This document shows positions 1 through 9,333 of a DNA stretch of 64,000 bases, piece after piece. This stretch comes from Methylobacterium fujisawaense (GTDB taxonomy: Bacteria > Pseudomonadota > Alphaproteobacteria > Rhizobiales > Beijerinckiaceae), in assembly GCF_014138435.1 (NCBI RefSeq), contig NZ_JACJIM010000002.1:496001-560000 (forward strand). Reading direction: 5' to 3'. Within the stretch, counting starts at the first letter, position 1, and each line of letters begins with the position of its first letter. Position numbers and translations under genes: made by a program. Below the pieces are notes generated by a model. That model was not told the DNA's origin, searched no databases, and worked only from the letters and a program-made list of their open reading frames with translations.

Positions 1-64
1 CCGAGCCGCCCGAGCGATGGAGGCCGGGTTCGGGCTGGCGCGCTGCGTGCCCGCGCCCGGGCCC

Positions 65-2143
65 ATGAACATCCGACCCCGCGACGCCGCCATACACGGG
101 TCTGAGCCCCCGCTGAGCCGCGGCAGCCGCCGGACCTTCATCGCCCTCGCCCTCGCGGCGGCCATACCGGTCCTGTTGCTGAGCGGCTGGGTCGCCACGC
201 TCATGGCGCAGCAGCAGCGCGACCTCGCCCGGAACGCTGCGGTCGCCAGCGCGACCCGTGTGGCCGAGCGCGTCGCCTCGGACATTGCGGCCCAGATCGC
301 GGTTCTCGAAGCGGAGGCCGCCTCCGCCACCCTCGACCGACCGGATCTCGCGGCCTTCTACGCCGAGGCCGAGCGGCTGAGGCAGGCGCATCCGCTCTGG
401 GAGACGGTGGAACTCGCCGGTCCGGACGGCGCTCAGATCGTCAACCTGCTCCGCTCCCTCGAAGAGGAACTGGGACCGACTTCGGACCGGCAGAGCTTCG
501 ACGCCGTGGTGCAGACGCGTCAGCCGGTGATCGGCGGCATCGGTCCGGCCGGCCTGATCTCCGGCAAGCGCCTCGTCGCCCTTCGCGTCCCGGTCATCCG
601 CGACGGGATCCTCCGCTACGTGCTGTCGGTCCGGCTTGCCACAAACGCGGTGAGCTCGATCCTGCGGGATGCCGGTGCCCCCGAGGGCTGGGTCGGTACC
701 ATCGTGGATGCGGACGGGAACACCATCGCCCGGACCCGGGCCGAGGTCGAGGAACTCGGCCACCCTGCGAATCCCGCCTTGCAGGCGGCGATCCGGCACG
801 CGCCCAACGGATTCTACACCGGCCCGACGCTGGAGGGCGCGAATGTCGAGGTGGTCTACCGGACGCTGAAGCACACCGGCGGCTGGTCGGTGCATTTCGG
901 AATGCCGGTCGCCACCCTCAACGCCCCGGTGTCACGGTCGTATGTCGTGCTGGGCGGCGGCAGCTTCGTCAGCATCGGTCTCGCCCTGGCGCTGGTCGGA
1001 TTGGTGGGCCGCGACATGGCGCAGCGCCGTGCGGGCGAGCAGGCCCGGTTCTCCCTCGCCCTCCGGTCCAGCGAGGAGCAGGGCGCCGTCGCCGCCGAGG
1101 CCGCGGAACTCGGCACGTTGCGCTGGGACACCGTCGCGCGCCGGGTGACGGGTTCTGCGCGCGCGGCCGAGCTTCTGGGGTGGCGGGCGGCCGCGGAAGG
1201 GCGCGACAGCGCCGTGGACGCCGATACCGTCCTGCAGGCGGTCGAGCCGGAGGATCGCGGGCGCCTGAGCGAAGCCCTGCGCCGGAGCCTCGCGGAGGGT
1301 ACGCCGCTCGACGTCGAGTTCCGCGTGAACCGGCTCGATCGGGAACCGCGCTGGGTCCGCGTGGCCGGTCGCGTGCCACAGCTTCACGAGGACACCCCGG
1401 ATGGGCTGATCTACGGCGTGGTCTCGGATATCGAGCCGCGCAAGCGCGCCGAGGCCGAACGGTCCGCGCTGCTCCGCCGCCTCGGCGAGGCGCAGGAGAA
1501 CGAGCAGCGCCGGATCGCGCGGGAACTCCACGATCAGGTCGGCCAGACGGTGACCGGCCTGTCGCTGGGCCTCAAGAGCATGGAGCGGCTCCTGGCCCGC
1601 GGTGCCACAGCCGAAGCCGGAAGGCAGATGGAGTGGCTGCAAGCGCTTGCCGGGGAGATCGGACGCGACATCCATCGGGCTGCCGTCGACCTGAGGCCGA
1701 CCGCCCTCGACGATCTCGGCCTGCGCGAGGCGCTCGCGACCCTGCTACGCGACTGGAGCCAGCGGCACGGGATCCGCGCCGATCTGGAATGCCTGAACGA
1801 GGCGACCCGTCTGCCGGCCGCCATCGAGACGGCCGTCTACCGGATCGTGCAGGAGGCCCTCACCAACGTGCTCAAGCATGCCCGCGCCGCGAGCGTCAGC
1901 GTCTCCGTGGAGAAGCGCACCACCGAGATGCGGGTCGTCATCGAGGATGACGGCGTCGGCTTCAACGCCGAGGACCTTCGCGACCGTTCCGGCAGCGATG
2001 GACAGGCCAAGCTGCGGCTGGGACTGTCCGGGATCCGCGAGCGCCTGTCCCTTCTCGGCGGGACACTCACGCTGGAATCGTCCCCGGATGTCGGCACAAC
2101 CCTGTTCGTGACCATTCCCGTACCGCACCATCCCGAACCCTGA
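65..2143 (+). CDS. Sensor histidine kinase, HisKA_3 (NarL/LuxR-coupled) type with periplasmic sensor and PAS domain
   Basis: Membrane-bound histidine kinase of about 692 residues. A transmembrane helix at about residues 24-47 and a second at about 292-314 bracket a periplasmic sensor region of cache-like length. A PAS-like domain follows (about 330-460, including a WVRVAGR stretch), then a HisKA_3 dimerisation box with ARELHDQVGQ (phospho-accepting His near residue 489), and a HATPase domain with an N box (EALTNVLKHA), DDGVGF and GLSGIRERL. I chose ATG 65 over the in-frame ATG at 17 because the 16 extra residues are not conserved-looking and 65 gives the usual short cytoplasmic tail. The response regulator begins 13 bases after its stop, so the two form an operon. 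The ligand is unknown. Confidence 0.9.
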   Translation: MNIRPRDAAIHGSEPPLSRGSRRTFIALALAAAIPVLLLSGWVATLMAQQQRDLARNAAVASATRVAERVASDIAAQIAVLEAEAASATLDRPDLAAFYAEAERLRQAHPLWETVELAGPDGAQIVNLLRSLEEELGPTSDRQSFDAVVQTRQPVIGGIGPAGLISGKRLVALRVPVIRDGILRYVLSVRLATNAVSSILRDAGAPEGWVGTIVDADGNTIARTRAEVEELGHPANPALQAAIRHAPNGFYTGPTLEGANVEVVYRTLKHTGGWSVHFGMPVATLNAPVSRSYVVLGGGSFVSIGLALALVGLVGRDMAQRRAGEQARFSLALRSSEEQGAVAAEAAELGTLRWDTVARRVTGSARAAELLGWRAAAEGRDSAVDADTVLQAVEPEDRGRLSEALRRSLAEGTPLDVEFRVNRLDREPRWVRVAGRVPQLHEDTPDGLIYGVVSDIEPRKRAEAERSALLRRLGEAQENEQRRIARELHDQVGQTVTGLSLGLKSMERLLARGATAEAGRQMEWLQALAGEIGRDIHRAAVDLRPTALDDLGLREALATLLRDWSQRHGIRADLECLNEATRLPAAIETAVYRIVQEALTNVLKHARAASVSVSVEKRTTEMRVVIEDDGVGFNAEDLRDRSGSDGQAKLRLGLSGIRERLSLLGGTLTLESSPDVGTTLFVTIPVPHHPEP

Positions 2144-2156
2144 GGAGAAGCGCCCG

Positions 2157-2822
2157 ATGGATCGCATTCGCGTCGCCCTGGCCGACGACCACCCCATCGT
2201 CCTCGCCGGGATCCGGACGCTCCTGAACGCCGACCCCGAGATCGAGCTGGTGGGCGAGGCCACGAATGGCAGCGAGGCGCTGCCGATGATTCATGCGGCC
2301 GACCCCGACGTCGCCGTGGTCGACGTTTCGATGCCCGGTCTCAACGGGCTCGAGCTCACCGAGCGCGTGGCGGATGCGTGCCCGCGGACGCGCGTGCTGG
2401 TTCTGACGGTCCATGAGGATGCGGCCTACGTCCAGCCGCTGCTCAAGGCCGGCGCCCGGGGATACCTGCTCAAACGCTCGGCCGCGGAGGATCTGCTCCG
2501 CGCGGTCCGCGCCGTCGCCGCAGGCGGCGTCTATCTCGACCCTTCGGTGGCGAGCCATGCCCTGGCGCATCCTGCAGCAGACTCCCGGATCTCGGTGGCC
2601 GAGCCTGCCGCAGACGCGCTGAGCCCGCGCGAGACGGACGTCCTTCGCCTGATCGCCCAGGGCTTCAGCAACAAGGAGATCGCGCGCCGCTTCGATCTCA
2701 GCGTCAAGTCCGTGGAGACCTACAAGGCGCGGGCCGCCGAAAAGCTCGGCCTGCGCACGCGTGCGGAGATCATCCGTTACGCGGCCGCGCACGGATGGCT
2801 CGATGCCCTGGCCCTGCGCTAG
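2157..2822 (+). CDS. Response regulator, NarL/FixJ family, REC + LuxR-type HTH
   Basis: DNA-binding response regulator of 221 residues, the partner of the HisKA_3 kinase just upstream. The receiver domain shows the acidic pair in ALADDHPIV, the phospho-acceptor Asp at residue 56 (VVDVSMPG), the conserved Thr in VLTVHED and Lys in YLLKRS. The C-terminal LuxR HTH begins at LSPRETDVL and carries the recognition helix region SNKEIARRFDLSVKSVETY. AGGAGAAGCGCCCG supplies the ribosome-binding site before the ATG. Targets cannot be told from the window; the gene ends 84 bases before a DUF808 gene on the same strand, so it could be co-transcribed. Confidence 0.93.
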   Translation: MDRIRVALADDHPIVLAGIRTLLNADPEIELVGEATNGSEALPMIHAADPDVAVVDVSMPGLNGLELTERVADACPRTRVLVLTVHEDAAYVQPLLKAGARGYLLKRSAAEDLLRAVRAVAAGGVYLDPSVASHALAHPAADSRISVAEPAADALSPRETDVLRLIAQGFSNKEIARRFDLSVKSVETYKARAAEKLGLRTRAEIIRYAAAHGWLDALALR

Positions 2823-2906
2823 GAGCCGCGATTCTTTGAGCGCGACGGATCAAATCGCGGCGCGGTTCGTCTGTCTGGCGGACCGAATACGGATGAGGGG
2901 AGACGT

Positions 2907-3899
2907 GTGAGCGTCGGATTGATTGCCCTGCTGGACGATGTCGCCTTCATGGTCAGGAGTGCGGCGGCGTCCCTCGACGACGTGGCAGGCCAGGCCGCGA
3001 AAGCCGGAACCAAAGCGGCCGGTGTCGTCATCGACGATGCGGCGGTCACGCCCCGCTACGTCGTCGGCTTCGCGGCAGAGCGCGAGCTGCCAATCGTTGG
3101 CAAGATCGCCGTCGGATCGCTCCGCAACAAGCTCCTGTTCCTGCTCCCGGGCGCCCTGGCGCTGAGCGCCTTCGCGCCTTGGGCGATCACGCCGCTCCTG
3201 ATGCTGGGTGGTGCGTATCTCTGCTACGAAGGCACCGAGAAGGTCTACGAGGGCCTCTTTCCCCATCGCGCCCACGGCGACGCGGCGGACCACGCGGACG
3301 GCGCCGGTGGCGCTGCGGCCGGAGAAGAGCGCCGCGTGGCGAGTGCCATCAAGACCGACTTCATCCTCTCGGCCGAGATCATGGCCATCACCCTCGCGGC
3401 CTTGCCGGAGGGCAGCTTCTGGATGCGGGCGGCCGTCCTGGCCATCGTTGCTCTGGGCATCACCGTGGGCGTCTACGGCGTGGTCGCTGTGATCGTGAAG
3501 GCTGACGACGCGGGCCTCGCTCTGGCCCGCAGCACGGCCGGGCCGCCGCTCGGAAGCCTCGTCCGCGGGCTCGGCCGCGGCGTCGTCAAAGGCATGCCGA
3601 TCCTGCTCGGTCTCCTGGCGGTCGTCGGTACGGCGGCCATGATCTGGGTCGGCGGCGGGATCCTGATGCACGGCCTGGAGACCTACGGCCTGGCATGGCC
3701 CGCGCACGCCGCCCACGACGCGGCGACGGCAGCGTCCGCGCGCCTGCCGTTCGCCAAGGGCTTCGTCGAATGGCTGGTCACCGCCCTCGCGTCGGGCCTG
3801 ATCGGGCTGGTGGTCGGCGGCCTGCTGATTCCGCTCACGAGCTTCGTGCTGGCGCCGACGTGGCACGCCCTGTCGGCCCTGCGGAAGCAGACTGCCTGA
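2907..3899 (+). CDS. DUF808 family inner-membrane protein
   Basis: Polytopic membrane protein of 330 residues recognised as DUF808 (YedI-like) by its opening GLIALLDDVAFMVRSAA, the DDAAVTPRYVVGF segment and GGAYLCYEGTEKV. Hydrophobic stretches lie near residues 75-105, 165-195, 230-255 and 285-315. The start is GTG at 2907, preceded by GAGGGGAGACGT. A short acidic, Ala/Gly-rich insert (about residues 125-145) separates the first and second membrane regions. No biochemical role is established for the family; proposals as transport-related proteins are untested. Confidence 0.85.
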   Translation: MSVGLIALLDDVAFMVRSAAASLDDVAGQAAKAGTKAAGVVIDDAAVTPRYVVGFAAERELPIVGKIAVGSLRNKLLFLLPGALALSAFAPWAITPLLMLGGAYLCYEGTEKVYEGLFPHRAHGDAADHADGAGGAAAGEERRVASAIKTDFILSAEIMAITLAALPEGSFWMRAAVLAIVALGITVGVYGVVAVIVKADDAGLALARSTAGPPLGSLVRGLGRGVVKGMPILLGLLAVVGTAAMIWVGGGILMHGLETYGLAWPAHAAHDAATAASARLPFAKGFVEWLVTALASGLIGLVVGGLLIPLTSFVLAPTWHALSALRKQTA

Positions 3900-4011
3900 T
3901 CCGAGAAACGTCGAGGCCAAGCGGTACGGTGGTCCCGACGGTCACCGTATTGCTCGGCCTCCTCCGGAGCCCCATGGCCCGGCGGTCGAGGATGCTTCTG
4001 CAGGACCCAGA

Positions 4012-4042
4012 AACGACAAAGGCCGCAGAGCTGCGGCCTTGT
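4012..4042 (-). terminator. Rho-independent terminator of tRNA-Gly
   Basis: Ten-base inverted arms, 4019-4028 and 4031-4040, form a GC-rich hairpin; read on the minus strand it is followed by TTTGTCGTTT. It lies about 28 bases past the 3' end of the tRNA, as expected for the end of its transcript. Confidence 0.75.
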
Positions 4043-4067
4043 AAGTCGATCGTATGGTTGGGAAAAC

Positions 4068-4142
4068 TGGAGCGGGCGAAGGGATTCGAACCCTCGACCC
4101 CAACCTTGGCAAGGTTGTGCTCTACCCCTGAGCTACACCCGC
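4068..4142 (-). tRNA. tRNA-Gly (anticodon GCC)
   Basis: Complete 75-base cloverleaf on the minus strand. The acceptor stem GCGGGTG pairs with CGCCCGC, followed by discriminator T and an encoded CCA. The D loop reads AGCTCAGGGGTAGAGC, the anticodon stem-loop CAACCTTGCCAAGGTTG presents GCC, and the T arm carries GGTTCGAATCC. It stands alone between a DUF808 gene and a Nudix gene, with no integrase or duplicated 3' end nearby that would mark an integration site. Confidence 0.97.
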
Positions 4143-4250
4143 TCACTAGTGCCGCGCCGCCTGGACTTTCGTGCCGGCGGCCCCCGGCGCGGCTCTCTAA
4201 ACACCATTCCGGCGGACGACGCAAGCGCCCTTTTCGCGAACCGTGACGAT

Positions 4251-4715
4251 TTACCAATTCGGGTCCGGCGGGAGGCCTTCGTGGATCTCGCGGAGCCGGG
4301 CGCGGGTCCCCCGGGTGGTGCCCTCGGGCAATGCGTCCAGCGCGAAGAAGGCGCATTCGGCGACCTCCCGGTCCGGCGCCTTGGGACGCAGCACCGTGAA
4401 GGCCGGCAGGACGAACAATGCGACGTGATCGCGGGGGGCGGCCACCACATTCCGGTAGAGGGCATGCAGGCGCGGCTCCCCCTGGGGCACGATCTCGGCC
4501 TCCTCGCGGAATTCCCGCACCATCGCGTCGCGCACGGCCTCGCCGCGCTCCACACCGCCGCCGGGCAGGTGCCAGCCGCTGACATAGGTGTGGCGCACGA
4601 GGGCCACACGTCCCGCCCCGTCCAGGGCGACGCCGCGCACGCCGAGGGTCATGCCCCGGGACGCGAGAGCCCCGAGGTGGAACAGGCGCCGCAGGAGCGG
4701 CCGGTCGAGGAGCAT
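4251..4715 (-). CDS. Nudix hydrolase
   Basis: Nudix-fold pyrophosphohydrolase of 154 residues. The Nudix box is present as GGGVERGEAVRDAMVREF followed by REEAEI, with the metal-binding REXXEE core intact (about residues 51-74). HTYVSGWHLPGGG precedes the box in the way seen in many NUDIX_1 proteins. The gene lies 13 bases after the stop of the FAH-family gene on the same strand, so they probably share a transcript. The substrate cannot be told from sequence; nucleotide or dinucleotide house-cleaning is typical. Confidence 0.88.
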   Translation of the reverse strand: MLLDRPLLRRLFHLGALASRGMTLGVRGVALDGAGRVALVRHTYVSGWHLPGGGVERGEAVRDAMVREFREEAEIVPQGEPRLHALYRNVVAAPRDHVALFVLPAFTVLRPKAPDREVAECAFFALDALPEGTTRGTRARLREIHEGLPPDPNW

Positions 4716-4728
4716 GCGGGTGCGCGGC

Positions 4729-5424
4729 TCAGACGACGTCGAGGGTGATCTCGCCGAGCCCGGCGATCGCCGCGACCATGCGCTGACCGCGCTGGACCGG
4801 GCCGACGCCGGCGGGCGTGCCGGTGAAGATCAGGTCGCCCGGTTGCAGGGCGAAGTAACCCGACAGGTAGGCGATCTGCTCGGCGACGGACCAGATCATG
4901 TCGGCCAGGTCGCCCTTCTGACGAATCTCGCCGTCCACCGACAGCGTGATCGCGCCCCGCGCCGGATGGCCGAAAACGGAGACCGGATGCAGCGCGCCGA
5001 TCGGGCCGGACCCGTCGGCCGCCTTGGCGGTGTCCCAGGGCCGCGACATCTTCTTGGCCTCGTCCTGGACGTCGCGCCGGGTCATGTCGAGGCCGACCGC
5101 GTAGCCGTAGACGTGGTCGAGGGCGGTCTCCGCCGGGATGTCGCTGCCGCCGCTGGCGAGGGCCGCCACCATCTCGACCTCGAAATGGTAGTTGCCGGTC
5201 TTCGGGGGGTAGGCGTGAGGCGTCGGCTCGGAACCGACGATCTGCAGGGCGTCCGCGGGCTTCATGAAGAAGAACGGCGGCTCCCGGTCGGGGTCCGCCC
5301 CCATCTCGCGGGCATGGGCGGCGTAGTTGCGGCCGACGCAGTAGACGCGGCGCACGGGAAACAGGTCGCTGCTGCCCACGATGGGGAGCGCGATGCGTTG
5401 CGGGTTCTGGATGACGGAGAGCAT
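4729..5424 (-). CDS. Fumarylacetoacetate hydrolase family protein
   Basis: FAH-fold enzyme of 231 residues, close in length to single-domain acylpyruvases/fumarylpyruvate hydrolases. Recognisable are VYCVGRNYAAHAREMG near residue 28, FFFMKPADAL, the metal-ligand pair in HFEVEMVAAL, GYAVGLDMTRRD and the GDLIFTGTPAGVGPV segment close to the C-terminus. These enzymes use Mg or Mn to hydrolyse C-C bonds of 2,4-diketo acids, or decarboxylate oxaloacetate. First gene of a two-gene unit with the Nudix gene; divergent from the flavoenzyme at 5562, with about 137 bases of shared upstream DNA. Confidence 0.88.
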   Translation of the reverse strand: MLSVIQNPQRIALPIVGSSDLFPVRRVYCVGRNYAAHAREMGADPDREPPFFFMKPADALQIVGSEPTPHAYPPKTGNYHFEVEMVAALASGGSDIPAETALDHVYGYAVGLDMTRRDVQDEAKKMSRPWDTAKAADGSGPIGALHPVSVFGHPARGAITLSVDGEIRQKGDLADMIWSVAEQIAYLSGYFALQPGDLIFTGTPAGVGPVQRGQRMVAAIAGLGEITLDVV

Positions 5425-5561
5425 CTCTGCCTCTGCGGTGGATCGTCCGGACGGCCCGGCGCGACGACGCCCGGGCCCTACATCATCGTTGTAAGGTCCG
5501 CACCGGCGCGCGCCATACCGGAGCTTGCGTACCCCCGCCCCTGGCCTACAGAATCTTTGCG

Positions 5562-7010
5562 ATGACCCCGACAGCCGCCCTCGACACCCTGCTGACCGCC
5601 CTGCGGGACGGGCTCGGCGCGCGGCACGTGCTGACCGATCCGGACGCCCTGGCGCCCTACCTGACCGAGAGCCGGCGCCTGTTCACCGGATCGGCCCTCG
5701 CCGTGCTGCGGCCCGGGAGCACCGAGGAGGTCGCCTTCGCGGTCCGCGCCTGCACGCAGGCCGGCATCGCGGTCGTGCCGCTCGGCGGCAATACCGGCCT
5801 GACGGGCGCCGGGGTGCCGCAAGGAGGCGTGGTGCTGTCCCTGGAGCGCATGACCCGGTTGCGGGCGGTCGATCCGGTGGATGCCACCATCACGGTGGAG
5901 GCCGGGATGATCCTTCAGGACGTGCAGGACGCGGCCGAGGCGGCCGGCATGCTGTTTCCGCTCTCCTATGCGTCCTGCGGTTCGGCCCGGATCGGCGGCG
6001 GCGTCAGCACCAATGCCGGCGGGATCGCGGTCCTCGCCTACGGCAACGCCCGCGACCTCGTCCTGGGGCTGGAGGTCGTGCTCGCGGACGGACGGGTCTG
6101 GAACGGGCTCAAGTCCCTGCGCAAGGACAATGCCGGCTACGACCTGAAGCAGCTCTTCATCGGCTCCGAAGGCACGCTGGGCATCGTCACCGCGGCCGTG
6201 CTGAAGCTGTTCCCGCGGCCGCGCTCCACGAGCGTCGCCTTCGTCGGGCTCGTTTCGGCCAGGGCCGCCCTCGACCTGTTCGTATTCCTGCGGGCGCGGA
6301 TGGACCGCGACCTGACGGCCTTCGAATACCTCCCGCCCTTCGCCCTGGAGATCGTGCTGCGCCACATCCCGGGGACGGTGCAGCCGCTGCATGGCGCGCA
6401 CGGCGCCTACGCGCTGATCGAGGTCGCGTCCGCGCGCCCGGATGCCGACACGCAGGCCGAGCTGGAATCCGCCCTCGGGCAGGCCCTGGCGGACGGGGTG
6501 ATCGCGGATGCCACGATCGGCACCAGCGGCGCCCAGAACGCCGCGCTCTGGCGTCTGCGGGAGGGCGTTCCCGAGGCGCAGACCCGCGAAGGCGCGTCGA
6601 TCAAGCACGACGTGTCGGTACCGCTGTCGCGGCTCCCCGCGTTCTTGGAGCAGGCAGGCGCGGCCTGCACGGCGGAGATGCCCGGCCTGCGACCCTGCGG
6701 ATTCGGCCATTTCGGCGACGGCAACATCCATTTCAACCTGTCCCAGCCGTCCGGCATGGCGGCGGCGGAGTTCCTGGCCGAATGGGGCCGATTCAACCGG
6801 ATCGTTCACGACATCGTGCACGACCTCGGCGGTTCCATCGCCGCCGAGCACGGGGTCGGCCTGATCAAGCGCGAGGAACTCGCCCGCTACGGCGATCCGG
6901 TCGGGCTCGACCTCATGCGGCGCCTGAAGGCCGCCCTCGACCCCGAGGACCTGCTCAACCCCGGCAAGGTCATCATCCGGGACGACCGCGACGCCTCGAC
7001 GGCGCGCTGA
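5562..7010 (+). CDS. FAD-binding oxidoreductase, D-2-hydroxyacid (lactate/glycolate/2-hydroxyglutarate) dehydrogenase type
   Basis: VAO/PCMH-fold flavoenzyme of 482 residues. The FAD-binding loop appears as PLGGNTGLTGAGVP (about residues 68-81) and CGSARIGGGVSTNAGG (about 139-154). The C-terminal FAD-oxidase domain carries GFGHFGDGNIHFN and EHGVGLIKREEL, the metal/substrate region of D-lactate and D-2-hydroxyglutarate dehydrogenases. Length and motifs fit the single-subunit GlcD/DLD/D2HGDH group; the exact 2-hydroxyacid cannot be assigned. It is not beside GlcE or GlcF homologues, so it is unlikely to be a glycolate oxidase subunit. I see no clear Shine-Dalgarno sequence before the ATG. Confidence 0.87.
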   Translation: MTPTAALDTLLTALRDGLGARHVLTDPDALAPYLTESRRLFTGSALAVLRPGSTEEVAFAVRACTQAGIAVVPLGGNTGLTGAGVPQGGVVLSLERMTRLRAVDPVDATITVEAGMILQDVQDAAEAAGMLFPLSYASCGSARIGGGVSTNAGGIAVLAYGNARDLVLGLEVVLADGRVWNGLKSLRKDNAGYDLKQLFIGSEGTLGIVTAAVLKLFPRPRSTSVAFVGLVSARAALDLFVFLRARMDRDLTAFEYLPPFALEIVLRHIPGTVQPLHGAHGAYALIEVASARPDADTQAELESALGQALADGVIADATIGTSGAQNAALWRLREGVPEAQTREGASIKHDVSVPLSRLPAFLEQAGAACTAEMPGLRPCGFGHFGDGNIHFNLSQPSGMAAAEFLAEWGRFNRIVHDIVHDLGGSIAAEHGVGLIKREELARYGDPVGLDLMRRLKAALDPEDLLNPGKVIIRDDRDASTAR

Positions 7011-7268
7011 GGAATTTTGTGCATCGCGCCATAATTCGGCGCGGAGCCGGGTGCAGGACAGCAACGCCGCGCCGTCATCCGCCGGGGTGGCCCGCTGCGT
7101 TAAGCCGCTGCTAACGCTTCGGACAGACCTTCACCGTAGACGACAAAGACGGGTCCTTCGGCGCCAGGCATGGCAATTGCTCAGAGGCCTTCCTATCTCG
7201 CAGATGCGAGATCGAGCGACGAACCGTCACCGACAGGCTGTTTTCATATCTCTTTGGAGACCGACGGA

Positions 7269-7562
7269 ATGCCCACCTCTCAGGCCCGCGTGCAGACCAA
7301 CGAGGCGAGCCGCTACCTGCAGCAGCTCTGCCGGCACTGGAGCCACAAGTTCAAGGTCGAGGCGACGCCCGTGCACGGCACCGTGCCGTTCGGCGAGGAC
7401 CGCGTCTGCACCTTCGACGCCGAGCCCGACGCCCTGGTGATGCGCATCGACAGCTCCGACCCGGTGAACCTCACCCGGCTCGAGAACGTCGTGGCCGACC
7501 ACCTCGCCCGCTTCGCATTCCGCGAGAGCCTCGGCGACATCCGCTGGTCGCGCGCCGCCTGA
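7269..7562 (+). CDS. DUF2218 domain protein
   Basis: Small cytoplasmic protein of 97 residues of the DUF2218 type: it opens with SQARVQTNEASRYLQQLCRHW, continues HKFKVEATPVHGTVPFG and ends with the ENVVADHLARFAFRE helix. I chose ATG 7269 because GGAGACCGACGG lies just before it; the in-frame ATG at 7170 would add 33 residues without similarity. Related proteins often lie near siderophore or iron-uptake genes, but nothing here supports a link. Stand-alone transcription is likely; the upstream 258 bases hold no gene. Confidence 0.85.
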   Translation: MPTSQARVQTNEASRYLQQLCRHWSHKFKVEATPVHGTVPFGEDRVCTFDAEPDALVMRIDSSDPVNLTRLENVVADHLARFAFRESLGDIRWSRAA

Positions 7563-7724
7563 CGGCCCGCGCAGCGCGGTCACGTTCGACCCGTCCGGCC
7601 CCTGGCCCGGGCGGGGTCTCGCGATCCGGAACGGCCCGCGGCGGTGGCGCACCAGGTGGCGCACCACTTGCACGCGAGTCCGGCTTGCGGCCAGATCGGT
7701 CGCCGCCGAGACCGGGATCGATCC

Positions 7725-9317
7725 ATGAAGCGACGCACCCTGCTGACAGGCGCCGGAGCGCTGGTGGCCGGGACGCTCGCCCGTCCGGCCCTGGTGCGGG
7801 CGGCCTCCGCGACGACGCTGCGCTTCGTGCCCTACGCGGATCTGGCGCTTCTCGACCCGATCATCACCACGAACTACGTCACGCGCACCCATGCGCTGAT
7901 GGTGTTCGATACACTCTACAGCCTGGATGCCGCCTACCGGGCCCAGCCGCAGATGGTGGCGGGCCACGAGGTCACGGCCGACGGCCTCACCTGGCGCCTG
8001 ACCCTGCGGGACGGCCTGCGCTTCCATGACGGCACGCCGGTCCTCGGCCGCGACGTTGTGGCGAGCCTCAAACGCTGGTCGCAGCGGGACGCCTACGGTG
8101 GGGCGCTGTTCGACACGGTGGACGACCTCTCGGCGCCCTCCGACACCATGGTGCAGTTCCGCCTGAAACGGCCCTTCCCGCTCCTGCCGGACGCCCTCGC
8201 CAAGCCGACCTCCTATGTCCCGGTGATCATGCCGGAGCGCCTGAGCGCGACGCCGGCGACGCAGGCGGTGCCGGAGATCGTCGGCAGCGGCCCGTATCGG
8301 TTCGTCGCCGCCGAGCGGGTTCCGGGCTCGCTCAACGTCTACCGCCGGTTCGAGGAGTATCGACCCCGTCCGGACGGGACGGCGAGCTTCACCGCCGGAC
8401 CGCGCATCGCGCATTTCGACCGCATCGAGTGGCGCACGATCCCCGACGGCGCGACCGCGGCCGGCGCCCTGCGCTCGGGCGAGATCGACTGGTGGGAGCA
8501 GCCCCTCGTCGATCTCGTGCCCGACCTGATGCGCCAGCCGGCCGTGCGGGTGGATCTGGTGGAGACCGCCGGGCTGATCGGACAGATCCGCCTCAACCAC
8601 ACCCTGCCGCCCTTCGACAATCCCGCGATCAGCCGCGCGCTGCTCTCGGCCGTCGACCAGACCGAGATGATGGATGCGGTCGCCGGCAGCGACCCGGCGA
8701 TCCGCCGCGGGCCCGTCGGGATCTTCACCGCGGGTGGTCCGATGGCGTCATCGGCCGGCATGGCGGTGCTCACCGGCCCTCGCGACCTCGCCGCCGCGAA
8801 GCGGGCGCTCGCCGAGGCGGGCTACAAGGGCGAGCGGGTGGTGCTGCTCTCCGGGACCGACGTGCCGCGGATCAACGCGATCTGCGAGGTGATGGCCGAT
8901 GCCTGCCGCAAGCTCGGGATGAACCTCGACGTCGTCGCCACCGATTGGGGGACCGTGAACCAGCGGATCCTGAACGCGAAGCCCCTGGACCAGGGCGGCT
9001 GGTCAATGTTCGGGATCTTCTCCGGCGGGCTGGACCATCTCTCGCCGGCCTACCATCTGGCCGCCCGCGGGAACGGCCGCGCGGGCGTCCCGAGCTGGCT
9101 CACGGACGCCCCCCTGGAGGAAATGCGCAGCGCGTGGTTCGCCGCGCCGGACCTCGCCGCCCAGAAGGCGCTCGCGGCGCGGATCCAGGCGCGCGCCCTG
9201 GAGGTCGGCGCCTATCTCCCCTGCGGCCAGTACTTCCAGCCGACCGCCTACCGGCGCGACCTCGAAGGCATGCTGACCGGGCTGCCGCTGTTCTGGAACC
9301 TGCGCCGGTCGGCCTGA
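7725..9317 (+). CDS. ABC transporter substrate-binding protein, peptide/nickel (SBP_bac_5) family
   Basis: Periplasmic solute-binding protein of 530 residues. The N-terminus reads KRRTLLTGAGALVAG, a twin-arginine-like signal, ending near ARPALVRAAS. Family hallmarks are LRFVPYADLALLDPI, HALMVFDTLYSLD, the GLTWRLTLRDGLRFHDGTPV block and IVGSGPYRF. It binds peptides or other small organic ligands for an ABC importer, but no permease or ATPase gene lies beside it: the neighbours are a DUF2218 gene and convergent putA. It is therefore an orphan that must use components encoded elsewhere. The gene stops 16 bases short of the putA stop. Confidence 0.9.
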   Translation: MKRRTLLTGAGALVAGTLARPALVRAASATTLRFVPYADLALLDPIITTNYVTRTHALMVFDTLYSLDAAYRAQPQMVAGHEVTADGLTWRLTLRDGLRFHDGTPVLGRDVVASLKRWSQRDAYGGALFDTVDDLSAPSDTMVQFRLKRPFPLLPDALAKPTSYVPVIMPERLSATPATQAVPEIVGSGPYRFVAAERVPGSLNVYRRFEEYRPRPDGTASFTAGPRIAHFDRIEWRTIPDGATAAGALRSGEIDWWEQPLVDLVPDLMRQPAVRVDLVETAGLIGQIRLNHTLPPFDNPAISRALLSAVDQTEMMDAVAGSDPAIRRGPVGIFTAGGPMASSAGMAVLTGPRDLAAAKRALAEAGYKGERVVLLSGTDVPRINAICEVMADACRKLGMNLDVVATDWGTVNQRILNAKPLDQGGWSMFGIFSGGLDHLSPAYHLAARGNGRAGVPSWLTDAPLEEMRSAWFAAPDLAAQKALAARIQARALEVGAYLPCGQYFQPTAYRRDLEGMLTGLPLFWNLRRSA

Positions 9318-9333
9318 GCGCGCAGCCGCCGGG

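Noticed and set aside
4068..4142. tRNA-Gly as an integration site for a genomic island
   Set aside because: No integrase nearby and no repeated tRNA 3' end found in the surrounding bases.
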